Shown: positions 1-5,280, numbered from the stretch's first letter. The stretch: DNA of 9,170 bases from Lysobacteraceae bacterium (GCA_012516015.1 JAAYXG010000571.1:1-9170); one strand, 5' to 3'. Notes: generated from the letters alone by a model not told the origin. A program made the numbers and translations.

Positions 1-1
1 C

Positions 2-550
2 AAGTTGGACCCGCGATTGCTCACGCTCGCGGAAAAGGAGGTGCCCGACGCGCGGCATCGACTCGATCACGTGCTCAAGCTCACCGACGAAGCCGCACAT
101 CGTACGCTCGATCTCGTCGAGCAGGCCGCGCCGCTTGCAGAGCGTACCGCGCGCGAAGCCGCCGATATCGTGGAGCTGTGGCAGCGCTTCCGCGCGCGCA
201 GCATCGCGGTCGACGAGTTCCAGCGAATGGTCGAGCGCATGGACGTCTTCCTCGATGCTACGCGCAAGGATATGGACACGGTGCGCAGCAACCTCTCCGA
301 GGTTTTGCTCGCCCAGGGCTTTCAGGATCTCTCCGGGCAGATCATTCGGGGCGTCATGAAGCTCGTCACGGAGCTCGAAGTCGCGCTCGCCGACCTGATC
401 CGTCTCTCGCGCGCGGGCCCGCGCAGCGGCCAGCCGCTGAGCGATGAAACGCATCGCGGCTTCGGTCCTGCGGTTCCGGGCGTCGACCATGGGCCAGCCG
501 TCAGCGGTCAGGACGATGTGGACGCCTTGTTGTCCGGCTTGGGTATGTAG
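2..550 (+). CDS. cheZ: Protein phosphatase CheZ, 5'-truncated by window edge
   Basis: This is the C-terminal 182 residues of CheZ, the cytoplasmic phosphatase that speeds loss of phosphate from CheY-P and so resets the flagellar switch. The reading frame is open to the left edge, so the true start lies outside; full-length family members are roughly 200-260 residues. The active-site motif FQDLSGQ is visible. Its Asp (codon 326-328) and Gln (codon 338-340) have the same spacing as the catalytic Asp143/Gln147 of E. coli CheZ. The part before it is heptad-like and fits the long helical hairpin of the CheZ dimer. After a Gly/Pro-rich linker, the last residues DDVDALLSGLGM resemble the C-terminal CheY-binding peptide. 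In related genomes cheY lies directly upstream of cheZ, so I infer it sits just left of the window. The next gene is motC, not cheA, which is unusual. Confidence 0.95.
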   Translation, partial: KLDPRLLTLAEKEVPDARHRLDHVLKLTDEAAHRTLDLVEQAAPLAERTAREAADIVELWQRFRARSIAVDEFQRMVERMDVFLDATRKDMDTVRSNLSEVLLAQGFQDLSGQIIRGVMKLVTELEVALADLIRLSRAGPRSGQPLSDETHRGFGPAVPGVDHGPAVSGQDDVDALLSGLGM

Positions 551-636
551 CGGGTCGTGACCAGTGACTCGCGGGTAGCAAGAAATCGATCTGCAATAGA
601 TGAGGAAGTCGCCAGCATGCTCGTTCTCACGACCCG
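551..636. repeat. Inverted repeat in the cheZ-motC gap
   Basis: The first ten bases after the cheZ stop codon, CGGGTCGTGA (551-560), recur as a perfect reverse complement at 627-636, leaving 66 bases between the arms. Inside the first half, 565-582 read on the minus strand is CTTGCTACCCGCGAGTCA. This differs by one base from 5136-5153, about 4.5 kb away, so the gap belongs to a dispersed intergenic repeat family. The rest of the 114-bp gap (to 664) shows no convincing promoter, no T-tract terminator and no strong ribosome binding site for motC. The mobile or regulatory nature of the repeat is unknown. Confidence 0.6.
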
Positions 637-664
637 CAATCCGCTAATCGCGAATTACTAGACA

Positions 665-1405
665 ATGGACATTCTCAGTCTCATCGGTTTGTTGCTTGCC
701 GGTTGCGCTGTGCTCGTCGGCTCGATCCTGAAAGGCGCGGGCCTGAAGGCGCTGGTTTCCATGGCGGCCTTCATGATCGTCGTCGTCGGCACGGTGGCAG
801 CGATCTGCGTGCAGACGCCGTTGCCCGTCATGAAGCGGGCGATGCGCATCCTGCCGTGGATCTTCCGTCCGCCGGATGTGAGACGCGTGGACCTCATCAA
901 GCGGATGGTCGAGTGGAGCAACACCGCACGCAAGCAAGGATTACTGGGCCTCGAAGGCGCGATCGAGAAGGAACCGGACGATTTCGTGCGCAAAGGCTTG
1001 CAACTCGTCGTCGACGGCAGCGAGCCCGACGTCATTCGCAACACGCTGGAGGTCGATCTGCACGTACGCGAGCAAGCAGATACGCGCGCCGCAAAAGTCT
1101 TCGAAGGCATGGGCGTCTATGCGCCGACGCTCGGCATCATCGGCGCGGTGCTCGGTCTCATGTCCGTCATGCAGAACCTCGCCGACCCGAGCAAGCTCGG
1201 CCAAGGCATTGCCGCCGCGTTCGTCGCCACGATCTACGGGATCGGTCTCGCGAACCTGTTCTTCCTCCCGGCCGCAAGCAAGCTGAAGGTCGCGATTCAG
1301 TCGATGAGCGAAGCACGCGAGATGGTCATCGAAGGGATGATCTCGATCGCACAAGGCGAGAACCCGCGCAGCATCGAGTCGAAGCTGCAGGGGTACTTGC
1401 ACTGA
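665..1405 (+). CDS. motC: Flagellar motor stator protein MotC (MotA family)
   Basis: A 246-residue inner-membrane stator subunit of the MotA/PomA/ExbB superfamily. With MotD it forms the ion channel that powers flagellar rotation. Four membrane segments are visible, at about residues 4-22, 28-50, 151-171 and 181-203, with a large cytoplasmic loop between the second and third. In that loop Arg89 and Glu97 sit in RKQGLLGLE, matching the charged residues (Arg90, Glu98 in E. coli MotA) that contact FliG. Pro154 (YAPTLGIIG) and Pro202 lie at the conserved channel positions. The length fits the MotC branch (about 246) better than classical MotA (about 285-295). ATG 665 gives a complete first membrane helix, but no good Shine-Dalgarno precedes it. 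The stop codon lies inside a strong stem-loop. Coupling ion (proton or sodium) cannot be told. Confidence 0.93.
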   Translation: MDILSLIGLLLAGCAVLVGSILKGAGLKALVSMAAFMIVVVGTVAAICVQTPLPVMKRAMRILPWIFRPPDVRRVDLIKRMVEWSNTARKQGLLGLEGAIEKEPDDFVRKGLQLVVDGSEPDVIRNTLEVDLHVREQADTRAAKVFEGMGVYAPTLGIIGAVLGLMSVMQNLADPSKLGQGIAAAFVATIYGIGLANLFFLPAASKLKVAIQSMSEAREMVIEGMISIAQGENPRSIESKLQGYLH

Positions 1406-1420
1406 GCGCGTGCTCAGTGC
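1399..1420 (+). other. Stem-loop over the motC stop codon
   Basis: GCACTGAGC (1399-1407) and GCTCAGTGC (1412-1420) form a perfect 9-bp stem with a 4-base loop. The motC stop TGA (1403-1405) lies in the left arm. No run of T follows, so this is not a standard intrinsic terminator. It could stabilise the motC 3' end, slow ribosomes at the stop, or be part of the repeat structure that begins right after it. Confidence 0.5.
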
Positions 1421-1424
1421 GGGC

Positions 1425-1539
1425 GTGGGGCTTGGGGCCTGGGGCTAGGGTCGGAGAAATGCATGCAGACGGCTCACTACATCTCACAGACGCTTTTCCC
1501 GTTGGTGTGGGGCTTGAGGCGTGGCGCTAGGGTCGGAGA
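1425..1539 (+). repeat. Two direct copies of a 33-bp G-rich repeat
   Basis: Positions 1425-1457 and 1507-1539 match at 30 of 33 bases. Both start GTGGGGCTT and end CTAGGGTCGGAGA. The copies are 82 bp apart, and the sequence after each has weaker similarity (both contain CTACAT at a similar distance). The stretch may therefore be an old 82-bp tandem duplication. The first copy keeps an intact four-run G-quadruplex pattern; the second has lost two of its G runs by substitution. Confidence 0.65.
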
Positions 1540-1658
1540 TCCGCGCGTACGACTGCCTACATGCCGAGGGCACTTCCGCCGACCGAGTTCGGGTTTCGAG
1601 CAAGATCGGAAGCTTTTCCGGTCTTAGCCCAAGCCCCTAGCCCCTAGCCCCAAGCCCA
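1427..1658. repeat. G-rich heptad inverted repeat filling the motC-motD gap
   Basis: The left arm (1427-1450, + strand) is four G runs of 3-4 bases separated by CTT, CCT and CTA. The right arm (1635-1658) is its reverse complement at 21 of 24 positions. On the minus strand 1628-1657 has five G runs, each separated by exactly three bases, giving a 7-bp period. Both arms fit the canonical G-quadruplex pattern, on opposite strands. The right arm ends six bases before the motD start codon and occupies the place of its ribosome binding site. No gene is seen in this 258-bp gap. Confidence 0.65.
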
Positions 1659-1663
1659 TTCCC

Positions 1664-2626
1664 ATGGCTCGCCGTCACCGACACGAAGAACACACGAACC
1701 ACGAGGCGTGGGCGATTCCGTATGCGGATCTGCTCACGCTGCTGCTTGCGTTCTTCGTCGTGATGTATGCGATGTCCTCGGTGAACGAGGGCAAGTACCG
1801 CGTGCTGTCCGATTCTCTCGTGGCCGCGTTTCGCGGTGCGCCGCGCACGCTTGAGCCGATTCAAGTGGGCGAGAAATCGCAGGGTTCGGGCGCGGATATC
1901 CATATGACCATCGTGCAGCAGGCGATGCTCGAGGGGCAGCCACGGGAGCTGCTCGCGCCGATCGTCGACTCACCGCTCATCATCGAGCGCTCCGGACAAG
2001 CGCCGGACTACGCACGCAACGCTGAGGGCACGCCGGTCGGCGATGTCGCGGCGCTCGAAAGCGTTGCTCGGGAAGTCGAGCGCGCCATGGCCAGCCTCAT
2101 CGAGAGGGAGCTGATCGTCGTTCGGCGTCACGGGCTTTGGGTCGAGGTGGAGATTCGCACGGACATTCTCTTCCCGAGCGGCGTTGCGACGTTGTCGCCA
2201 GGCGCCGTGGAGATTCTCGAGCAACTCGCGGCGACGCTTGCCCCTTTCCCGAATCCGATCCGCGTCGAGGGTCATACCGACAACGTCCCGATCAATACCC
2301 GATTGTTTCCGTCGAACTGGGAGCTTTCCGCCGCTCGTGCCGCGAGCGTCGTTCATTTGTTCATGAGAGAAGGGCTTGCGCCGGAGCGCTTGGCGGTGAT
2401 CGGCCTCGGTGAGCATCGGCCGATTCAACCGAACACGACGCCTGAGGGCCGCAATGCGAATCGACGCGTCGTTCTCGTGATCTTGAGCGGCAACGGCATG
2501 CCCGAAGGCGACTACGGCGAACAGCGCGGTGCACCCGACGAGCCGCTGCTGACTCACGCACCCGCTGCCTCATCTCCGATAGAAGTGCCCATGCCGGTGC
2601 TCGATCTCGCGGGCCTTCCCGACTAG
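1664..2626 (+). CDS. motD: Flagellar motor stator protein MotD (MotB family, OmpA-like domain)
   Basis: A 320-residue MotB-type stator subunit, partner of MotC. After a short basic and His-rich cytoplasmic tail, a single membrane helix (about residues 19-38) carries Asp22 in PYADLLTLLLAFF. This is the position of the ion-binding Asp (Asp32 in E. coli MotB). The periplasmic part ends in an OmpA-like peptidoglycan-binding domain (about 160-275) with GHTDNVPI (203-210), NWELSAARA (218-226) and GRNANRRV (262-269). The Pro-rich tail after residue 280 has no recognised domain. The HEEH-NHE start is typical of MotD rather than MotB, which supports ATG 1664. No Shine-Dalgarno is visible because the heptad repeat runs up to the start. 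Distance from motC (258 bp) is unusually large for this pair, which is normally close-packed. Confidence 0.93.
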   Translation: MARRHRHEEHTNHEAWAIPYADLLTLLLAFFVVMYAMSSVNEGKYRVLSDSLVAAFRGAPRTLEPIQVGEKSQGSGADIHMTIVQQAMLEGQPRELLAPIVDSPLIIERSGQAPDYARNAEGTPVGDVAALESVAREVERAMASLIERELIVVRRHGLWVEVEIRTDILFPSGVATLSPGAVEILEQLAATLAPFPNPIRVEGHTDNVPINTRLFPSNWELSAARAASVVHLFMREGLAPERLAVIGLGEHRPIQPNTTPEGRNANRRVVLVILSGNGMPEGDYGEQRGAPDEPLLTHAPAASSPIEVPMPVLDLAGLPD

Positions 2627-2645
2627 CCCAGCACTTCCTACATCC

Positions 2646-2703
2646 CTGTAGGTCGGCTTTCGATCCGACCAAGAGAATTGTCGGAATGAATTCCGACCTA
2701 CAG
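2646..2703. repeat. REP-like double hairpin downstream of motD
   Basis: Outer arms CTGTAGGTCGG (2646-2656) and CCGACCTACAG (2693-2703) are perfect 11-bp inverted repeats. Inside, GGTCGG (2651-2656) pairs with CCGACC (2665-2670). Separately, GTCGGAAT (2680-2687) pairs with ATTCCGAC (2690-2697). The element can therefore fold as two small hairpins or one long one, the layout of a REP doublet. REP elements of this GTAGGTCGG type are common between genes in many gammaproteobacteria and are mobilised by RAYT transposases; no RAYT gene is in the window. It lies 20 bp after the motD stop and may protect the mRNA 3' end. Confidence 0.7.
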
Positions 2704-2735
2704 TGTGCGCTGGCTCGCATCTCGAGCCCCGCGGC

Positions 2736-2751
2736 TGGCACGTCTCGTGCT
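2736..2751 (+). promoter_or_regulatory. Candidate sigma54 (RpoN) promoter for the DUF2802 gene
   Basis: TGGCAC at 2736-2741 and GTGCT at 2747-2751 place the essential GG (2737-2738) and GC (2749-2750) exactly 12 bases apart, as in the -24/-12 consensus TGGCACG-N4-TTGCW. Two positions differ from consensus: T for purine at 2743 and G for T at 2747. Transcription would begin near 2762, some 65 bases before the start codon at 2828. Polar flagellar genes are often RpoN-dependent, which makes the site plausible. No activator-binding site was identified, and the same bases also form a small palindrome, so chance is possible. Confidence 0.5.
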
Positions 2752-2801
2752 TCTTTACTCCTAGGTTCCTCATCCATGCGCCAGAGAGTTGACGGCGCGA
2801 G

Positions 2802-2817
2802 TGTGACGAGGGTCACA
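2802..2817. promoter_or_regulatory. Perfect TGTGA-N6-TCACA palindrome (CRP/Clp-type operator)
   Basis: TGTGA (2802-2806), six bases, then TCACA (2813-2817) is the exact core of CRP-family binding sites (CRP, Vfr, Clp). It ends 10 bases before the DUF2802 start codon and its last base overlaps the Shine-Dalgarno AGGAG (2817-2821). A protein bound here would lie downstream of the sigma54 candidate and would more likely repress than activate. In RNA the same bases could instead form a short hairpin next to the ribosome binding site. Confidence 0.4.
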
Positions 2818-2827
2818 GGAGTAGGTC

Positions 2828-3391
2828 ATGTTCGAAATTCTTCCGAGTCCGTCGCTCGAGATCGTGCTGATCGCGGCGCGAGCGGTGCTGTTGATCGGTG
2901 CGTTCTGGGTGTTCGCGTTGGCGTTCATTCGATGGCGCCGCGCCGATGAGCGCAGTACCGAGCAGCTTCATGCGCAGCTCGAGCGCGCTTTCTCCGAAGT
3001 ACGCAGCCTGCATGAAACGGTCGCCGTGATGAGCGCGCGTATCGAGGCGTTGAGCGAGCGGGCGGAAGTCGGCGCGCGCTTGGCGCCGGCGGGTCCCATC
3101 AGCGCGCAACGCGGCTACGACTTGGCGCAGCGATTGGCGAGGAACGGCTCCGATATCGATGACTTGATCGAAAGCTGCGGTCTCACGCGTCATGAAGCCG
3201 AGCTCCTGACGCGCTTGCACGGTCAAAGGAACCGGGATTCGAGCGCGCAGGTCAGTTGGAATACCCGTGCCGCATCTGCCGCGCCGCAAATGCCGAGCAA
3301 CTGGTCGATGCCGAACGCAGCGCAACCGTCACCGCCGCCGCCCGCACCGACCGGACGCAAGCGGGGATCGTTGGTGAGCGTAGTGGGTTGA
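2828..3391 (+). CDS. Membrane-anchored DUF2802 domain protein
   Basis: A 187-residue protein of unknown biochemical function. It has an N-terminal membrane helix (about residues 11-34) followed by the basic stop RWRR and then a charged heptad-like segment (about 40-80) that looks like a coiled coil. A compact helical region (about 94-132) reads YDLAQRLARNGSDIDDLIE, then CGLTRHEAELLTRLHG. I recognise this as the DUF2802 signature; it resembles a helix-turn-helix, but binding is not established. The tail is Pro/Ala/Ser-rich and ends in basic residues. AGGAG (2817-2821) sits six bases before ATG 2828, the best ribosome binding site in the left half of the window. In polar flagellar clusters this family usually follows cheW; here motD precedes it and cheW is missing. 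It converges on the FlhB-like gene across a large inverted repeat. Confidence 0.85.
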   Translation: MFEILPSPSLEIVLIAARAVLLIGAFWVFALAFIRWRRADERSTEQLHAQLERAFSEVRSLHETVAVMSARIEALSERAEVGARLAPAGPISAQRGYDLAQRLARNGSDIDDLIESCGLTRHEAELLTRLHGQRNRDSSAQVSWNTRAASAAPQMPSNWSMPNAAQPSPPPPAPTGRKRGSLVSVVG

Positions 3392-3394
3392 TAG

Positions 3395-3544
3395 CGTGTG
3401 GACGTGTAGAGGTCTCGACGTGTAGAGGTAGAGGTAGAGGTGTAGGCGTGTAGACGTGTAGACGTGTAGACGTCAGAGCTGCAGAATCCTGCGTCCGCAC
3501 GTCCGCACGTCCGCACGCCCACACGTCTACACGTCCACACGTCT
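3395..3544. repeat. Octamer-repeat inverted structure between convergent genes
   Basis: The left part is built of CGTGTAGA-type octamers with some GGTAGA hexamers; three exact octamers stand at 3447-3470. The right part is six consecutive octamers of the complementary form: three CGTCCGCA at 3492-3515, then CGCCCACA, CGTCTACA and CGTCCACA to 3539. The outer arms 3395-3410 and 3526-3541 are a perfect 16-bp inverted repeat, and GCAG-AATC-CTGC at 3481-3492 makes a small hairpin near the middle. The structure begins 4 bp after the DUF2802 stop and overlaps the 3' end of the FlhB-like gene. It may act as a bidirectional transcription barrier, but there is no T-tract. Confidence 0.75.
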
Positions 3545-3799
3545 CTTACCCGTTACTGTCCAAGCAAACGCCAGCACGTGCGCGACCGCGACGTATAGCT
3601 CGCGGGGAATTTCGCGTCCGAGGTCAAGGCGAGACAGCGCGGCTGCGAGCGGTGCGTCTTCTTGCAGCGGGACGTTGTGCTCGCGGGCCGTTTCGATGAT
3701 GCGCTCGGCGATGTCGCCGCCGCCTTTGGCGACCACGCGCGGCGCACCACGTCCGCTGTAGTGTAGAGCCACTGCGAGAGGGGGGCGTCGCTCGCTCAT
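3527..3799 (-). CDS. Small FlhB-like protein (FlhB/YscU C-terminal domain only)
   Basis: A 90-residue protein equivalent to the cytoplasmic C-terminal domain of FlhB/YscU/HrcU, the substrate-specificity switch of flagellar and type III export. It keeps the domain's pattern: AVALHY, then AKGGGDIAERIIETAREHNVP, then ALSRLDLGREIPRELYVAVA. It lacks the membrane region and the NPTH self-cleavage motif; the corresponding place reads RRPPLAVALHY. Full FlhB is about 350-380 residues, so this is the stand-alone family similar to B. subtilis YlqH, not FlhB itself. Its role is uncertain but is probably linked to the export gate. ATG at 3799-3797 overlaps the FliK-like stop (TGA, 3798-3796) by four bases, implying translational coupling; an upstream ATG at 3865 would add unrelated residues. 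The last codons and TAG stop (V-D-V-stop) lie in the octamer repeat. Confidence 0.88.
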   Translation of the reverse strand: MSERRPPLAVALHYSGRGAPRVVAKGGGDIAERIIETAREHNVPLQEDAPLAAALSRLDLGREIPRELYVAVAHVLAFAWTVTGKRRVDV

Positions 3800-4983
3800 G
3801 CGCGTACGTCCAGCAAACGGGTAGGTCGCACGCCGGTGTCGCCAGCCGGCATGCCGTGGAGACATACGACTCGATCGACTTCGAGGCCCACGTCGCGGAG
3901 TATGGCTTCGAGATCGCCAGCTCGCGATGCCAGAGCCTCGACGACGCCGGGCGAATCCGCACGCAATTGCACGCCGACGCGCTGCCCGCGCAGGGTGACC
4001 CGCGCATGCAGCGAGCCGATGGGACCCAGGTCGAGTGCGGCTTCGACCGACCAGGCGCTATCGGCGTCGCATTCGTGCTTTCGCGCGTCGTCTTGTTCGA
4101 TTCGCAGACGCATGACACTCGCACGATCGTCATGGCGTATCGGCAGCTCGACGAGAATTGAATGCGCGTGATCCGGTGCGGAGTTCGCGATCTGCACGGT
4201 CGTCAAGCGCGCGAGCGCGCCTTCGATCTGCCGCGAGAGCTCGTTGAGTTGCTGTGCAGGCGCATCGAGCAGCGACAGCGTCGCGGGTGCGGCGTTGAGC
4301 GTCGTCAACGGCCCGCGCTGTGTCGCGAGCGGGGCGTGGCTGGCAATGTCCGAGCGCGCCGCCGATGGGCGCGCACCGCTCTCCTGTAGCGCGCGGCTCA
4401 AGCTCAGCATCAACGCTTTCAGATCTGTTGCAATCGCCGCGCGGCTCGGCGAGGACGCGAGCTTTGCCTCGAGGAACGCGCCTGAGCGTTCCAAGGCTGC
4501 TTGTAGCGATTTTGGATCGGTCAAGGAGTCGGCGTCCGGAATCGATTGCCACAGTCGCGCCGCAGCCTCGAGCACACCTCGCGGGAGCGCTTGGCTAGCA
4601 CCCTTGCCTCGAGCGAGCCAGGCCAGGTTCGCCAGCATCATGGTGGGGCTTTCCTGTTTCGGCACGAAGCGGCGGAGCGCATCGGCGGCTGCCTGGGTGT
4701 GATCGTCGATCTGTTCGCTGCTCGATAGCGTTTCGAGGGCGAGCACGGGATGCGTGCGCAGCACGCGCACTTGCAGCCGCTCGCCGTGAGCAGGGCCCTG
4801 CTGATCGCCTGAAGCGATCCGCGCCGGATGACGCTCACCGGACAGCTCGAGCCATAGCTGACCCGTCTTGGCATCGCGCACGGCGACCGCCTGCAGAATG
4901 GTACCGACGCGCCATTCCGCTAACAGGCTCGTGCCCGCTCCAGTTGGAGCGGTTCCGCGAAAGCTCACCAGATCGAGGCGCAT
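3796..4983 (-). CDS. FliK-like flagellar hook-length control protein
   Basis: A 395-residue protein whose C-terminal part (about 290-380) resembles the FliK hook-length control domain. It includes LHARVTLRGQRVGVQLRADS followed by a helix ending in VVCLHGMP, the fold that contacts FlhB and switches export from rod/hook to filament subunits. The N-terminal two thirds are Ala/Leu/Ser-rich, poorly conserved and without a membrane segment, as expected for a FliK ruler region. Direct coupling to an FlhB-like gene through an ATGA overlap supports the assignment. It could be the only FliK or a second, divergent copy; the window cannot decide. ATG at 4983 is the first in-frame start after an upstream TGA, but its spacing to the AAGGAG at about 5004-5009 (some 20 bases) is too long for a normal ribosome binding site. 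A sigma28 promoter candidate lies 46 bp upstream. Confidence 0.85.
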   Translation of the reverse strand: MRLDLVSFRGTAPTGAGTSLLAEWRVGTILQAVAVRDAKTGQLWLELSGERHPARIASGDQQGPAHGERLQVRVLRTHPVLALETLSSSEQIDDHTQAAADALRRFVPKQESPTMMLANLAWLARGKGASQALPRGVLEAAARLWQSIPDADSLTDPKSLQAALERSGAFLEAKLASSPSRAAIATDLKALMLSLSRALQESGARPSAARSDIASHAPLATQRGPLTTLNAAPATLSLLDAPAQQLNELSRQIEGALARLTTVQIANSAPDHAHSILVELPIRHDDRASVMRLRIEQDDARKHECDADSAWSVEAALDLGPIGSLHARVTLRGQRVGVQLRADSPGVVEALASRAGDLEAILRDVGLEVDRVVCLHGMPAGDTGVRPTRLLDVRA

Positions 4984-5028
4984 GAGAATTCGAGCCGTCT
5001 TGGCTCCTTGTGAAGTCGGTCAACGACT

Positions 5029-5055
5029 TTAGCGGCAGATGGACGCTCCGCTTGA
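5029..5055 (-). promoter_or_regulatory. Candidate sigma28 (FliA) promoter for the fliK-like operon
   Basis: On the minus strand TCAAGCGG (5055-5048) is followed by 11 bases and GCCGCTAA (5036-5029). The FliA consensus is TAAAGTTT-N11-GCCGATAA, and TCAAG is a common variant outside enterics. Spacing is exact and the -10 box has one mismatch. Transcription would start near 5022, about 39 bases before the FliK-like ATG at 4983. Confidence 0.55.
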
Positions 5056-5058
5056 GCT

Positions 5059-5178
5059 CGCGACCCGTGATTCGTGATTCGCGGTTAGGTCAGAGGGGAC
5101 GCCTTTCTGCCGCCTGCAAATCACGACTCACTTTTCTTGCGACCCGCGAGTCAGGAATCACGAGTCACGAGTCACGAG
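5059..5178. repeat. Heptad-word inverted repeat in the divergent region
   Basis: The left side (5067-5084) contains GTGATTC twice in tandem. The right side (5144-5178) contains CGAGTCA-type heptads, with CGAGTCA twice in a row at 5161-5174. The two sides pair as an imperfect inverted repeat, 5067-5084 with 5144-5161, matching at 16 of 18 positions. The segment 5136-5153 is nearly identical to the minus strand of 565-582. The repeat lies between the two divergent sigma28 promoter candidates and partly separates them. From 5179 to 5228 I see nothing recognisable. Confidence 0.6.
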
Positions 5179-5228
5179 CGTAGGGCATTCCCGTAGCTCG
5201 GCACGCCCAGAACGCGACCTAGCTCTCC

Positions 5229-5255
5229 TAAAGCGCCTCATGGAAATGCCGATAT
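5229..5255 (+). promoter_or_regulatory. Strong candidate sigma28 (FliA) promoter for STAS-cheY-cheA-mcp
   Basis: TAAAGCGC (5229-5236), an 11-base spacer, then GCCGATAT (5248-5255). This matches the FliA consensus at TAAAG in the -35 box and 7 of 8 bases in the -10 box with exact spacing. Transcription would start near 5261, giving a leader of about 50 bases that contains the hairpin at 5281-5305. Chemotaxis operons are classic late, sigma28-dependent flagellar genes, so context supports the call. Confidence 0.75.
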
Positions 5256-5280
5256 GGACCATGAATCTGTGAAATTGGGT

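Noticed and set aside
1504..1518. Sigma54-like TGGTGT...TTGA upstream of motD
   Set aside because: The essential GC of the -12 element is replaced by GA, and the sequence is part of the direct repeat.
1406..1530. Extension of a +1 frame open from 703 to 1530 across the motC end
   Set aside because: It is a shadow frame of motC, rich in Arg, running into repeat DNA with no domain.
3223..3540. Minus-strand open frames reading through the octamer array, giving repetitive Thr/Ser/Arg-rich peptides
   Set aside because: The peptides are translations of the tandem words; there is no start context or conserved domain, and one of them overlaps the DUF2802 coding sequence.
3395..3544. CRISPR-like array
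   Set aside because: The units are 6-8 bp and directly adjacent, with no spacers and no cas genes.
3800..3865. Longer start for the FlhB-like gene at 3865
   Set aside because: It adds 22 residues translated out of frame from the FliK-like gene, whereas ATG 3799 gives the ATGA overlap and a family-like start.
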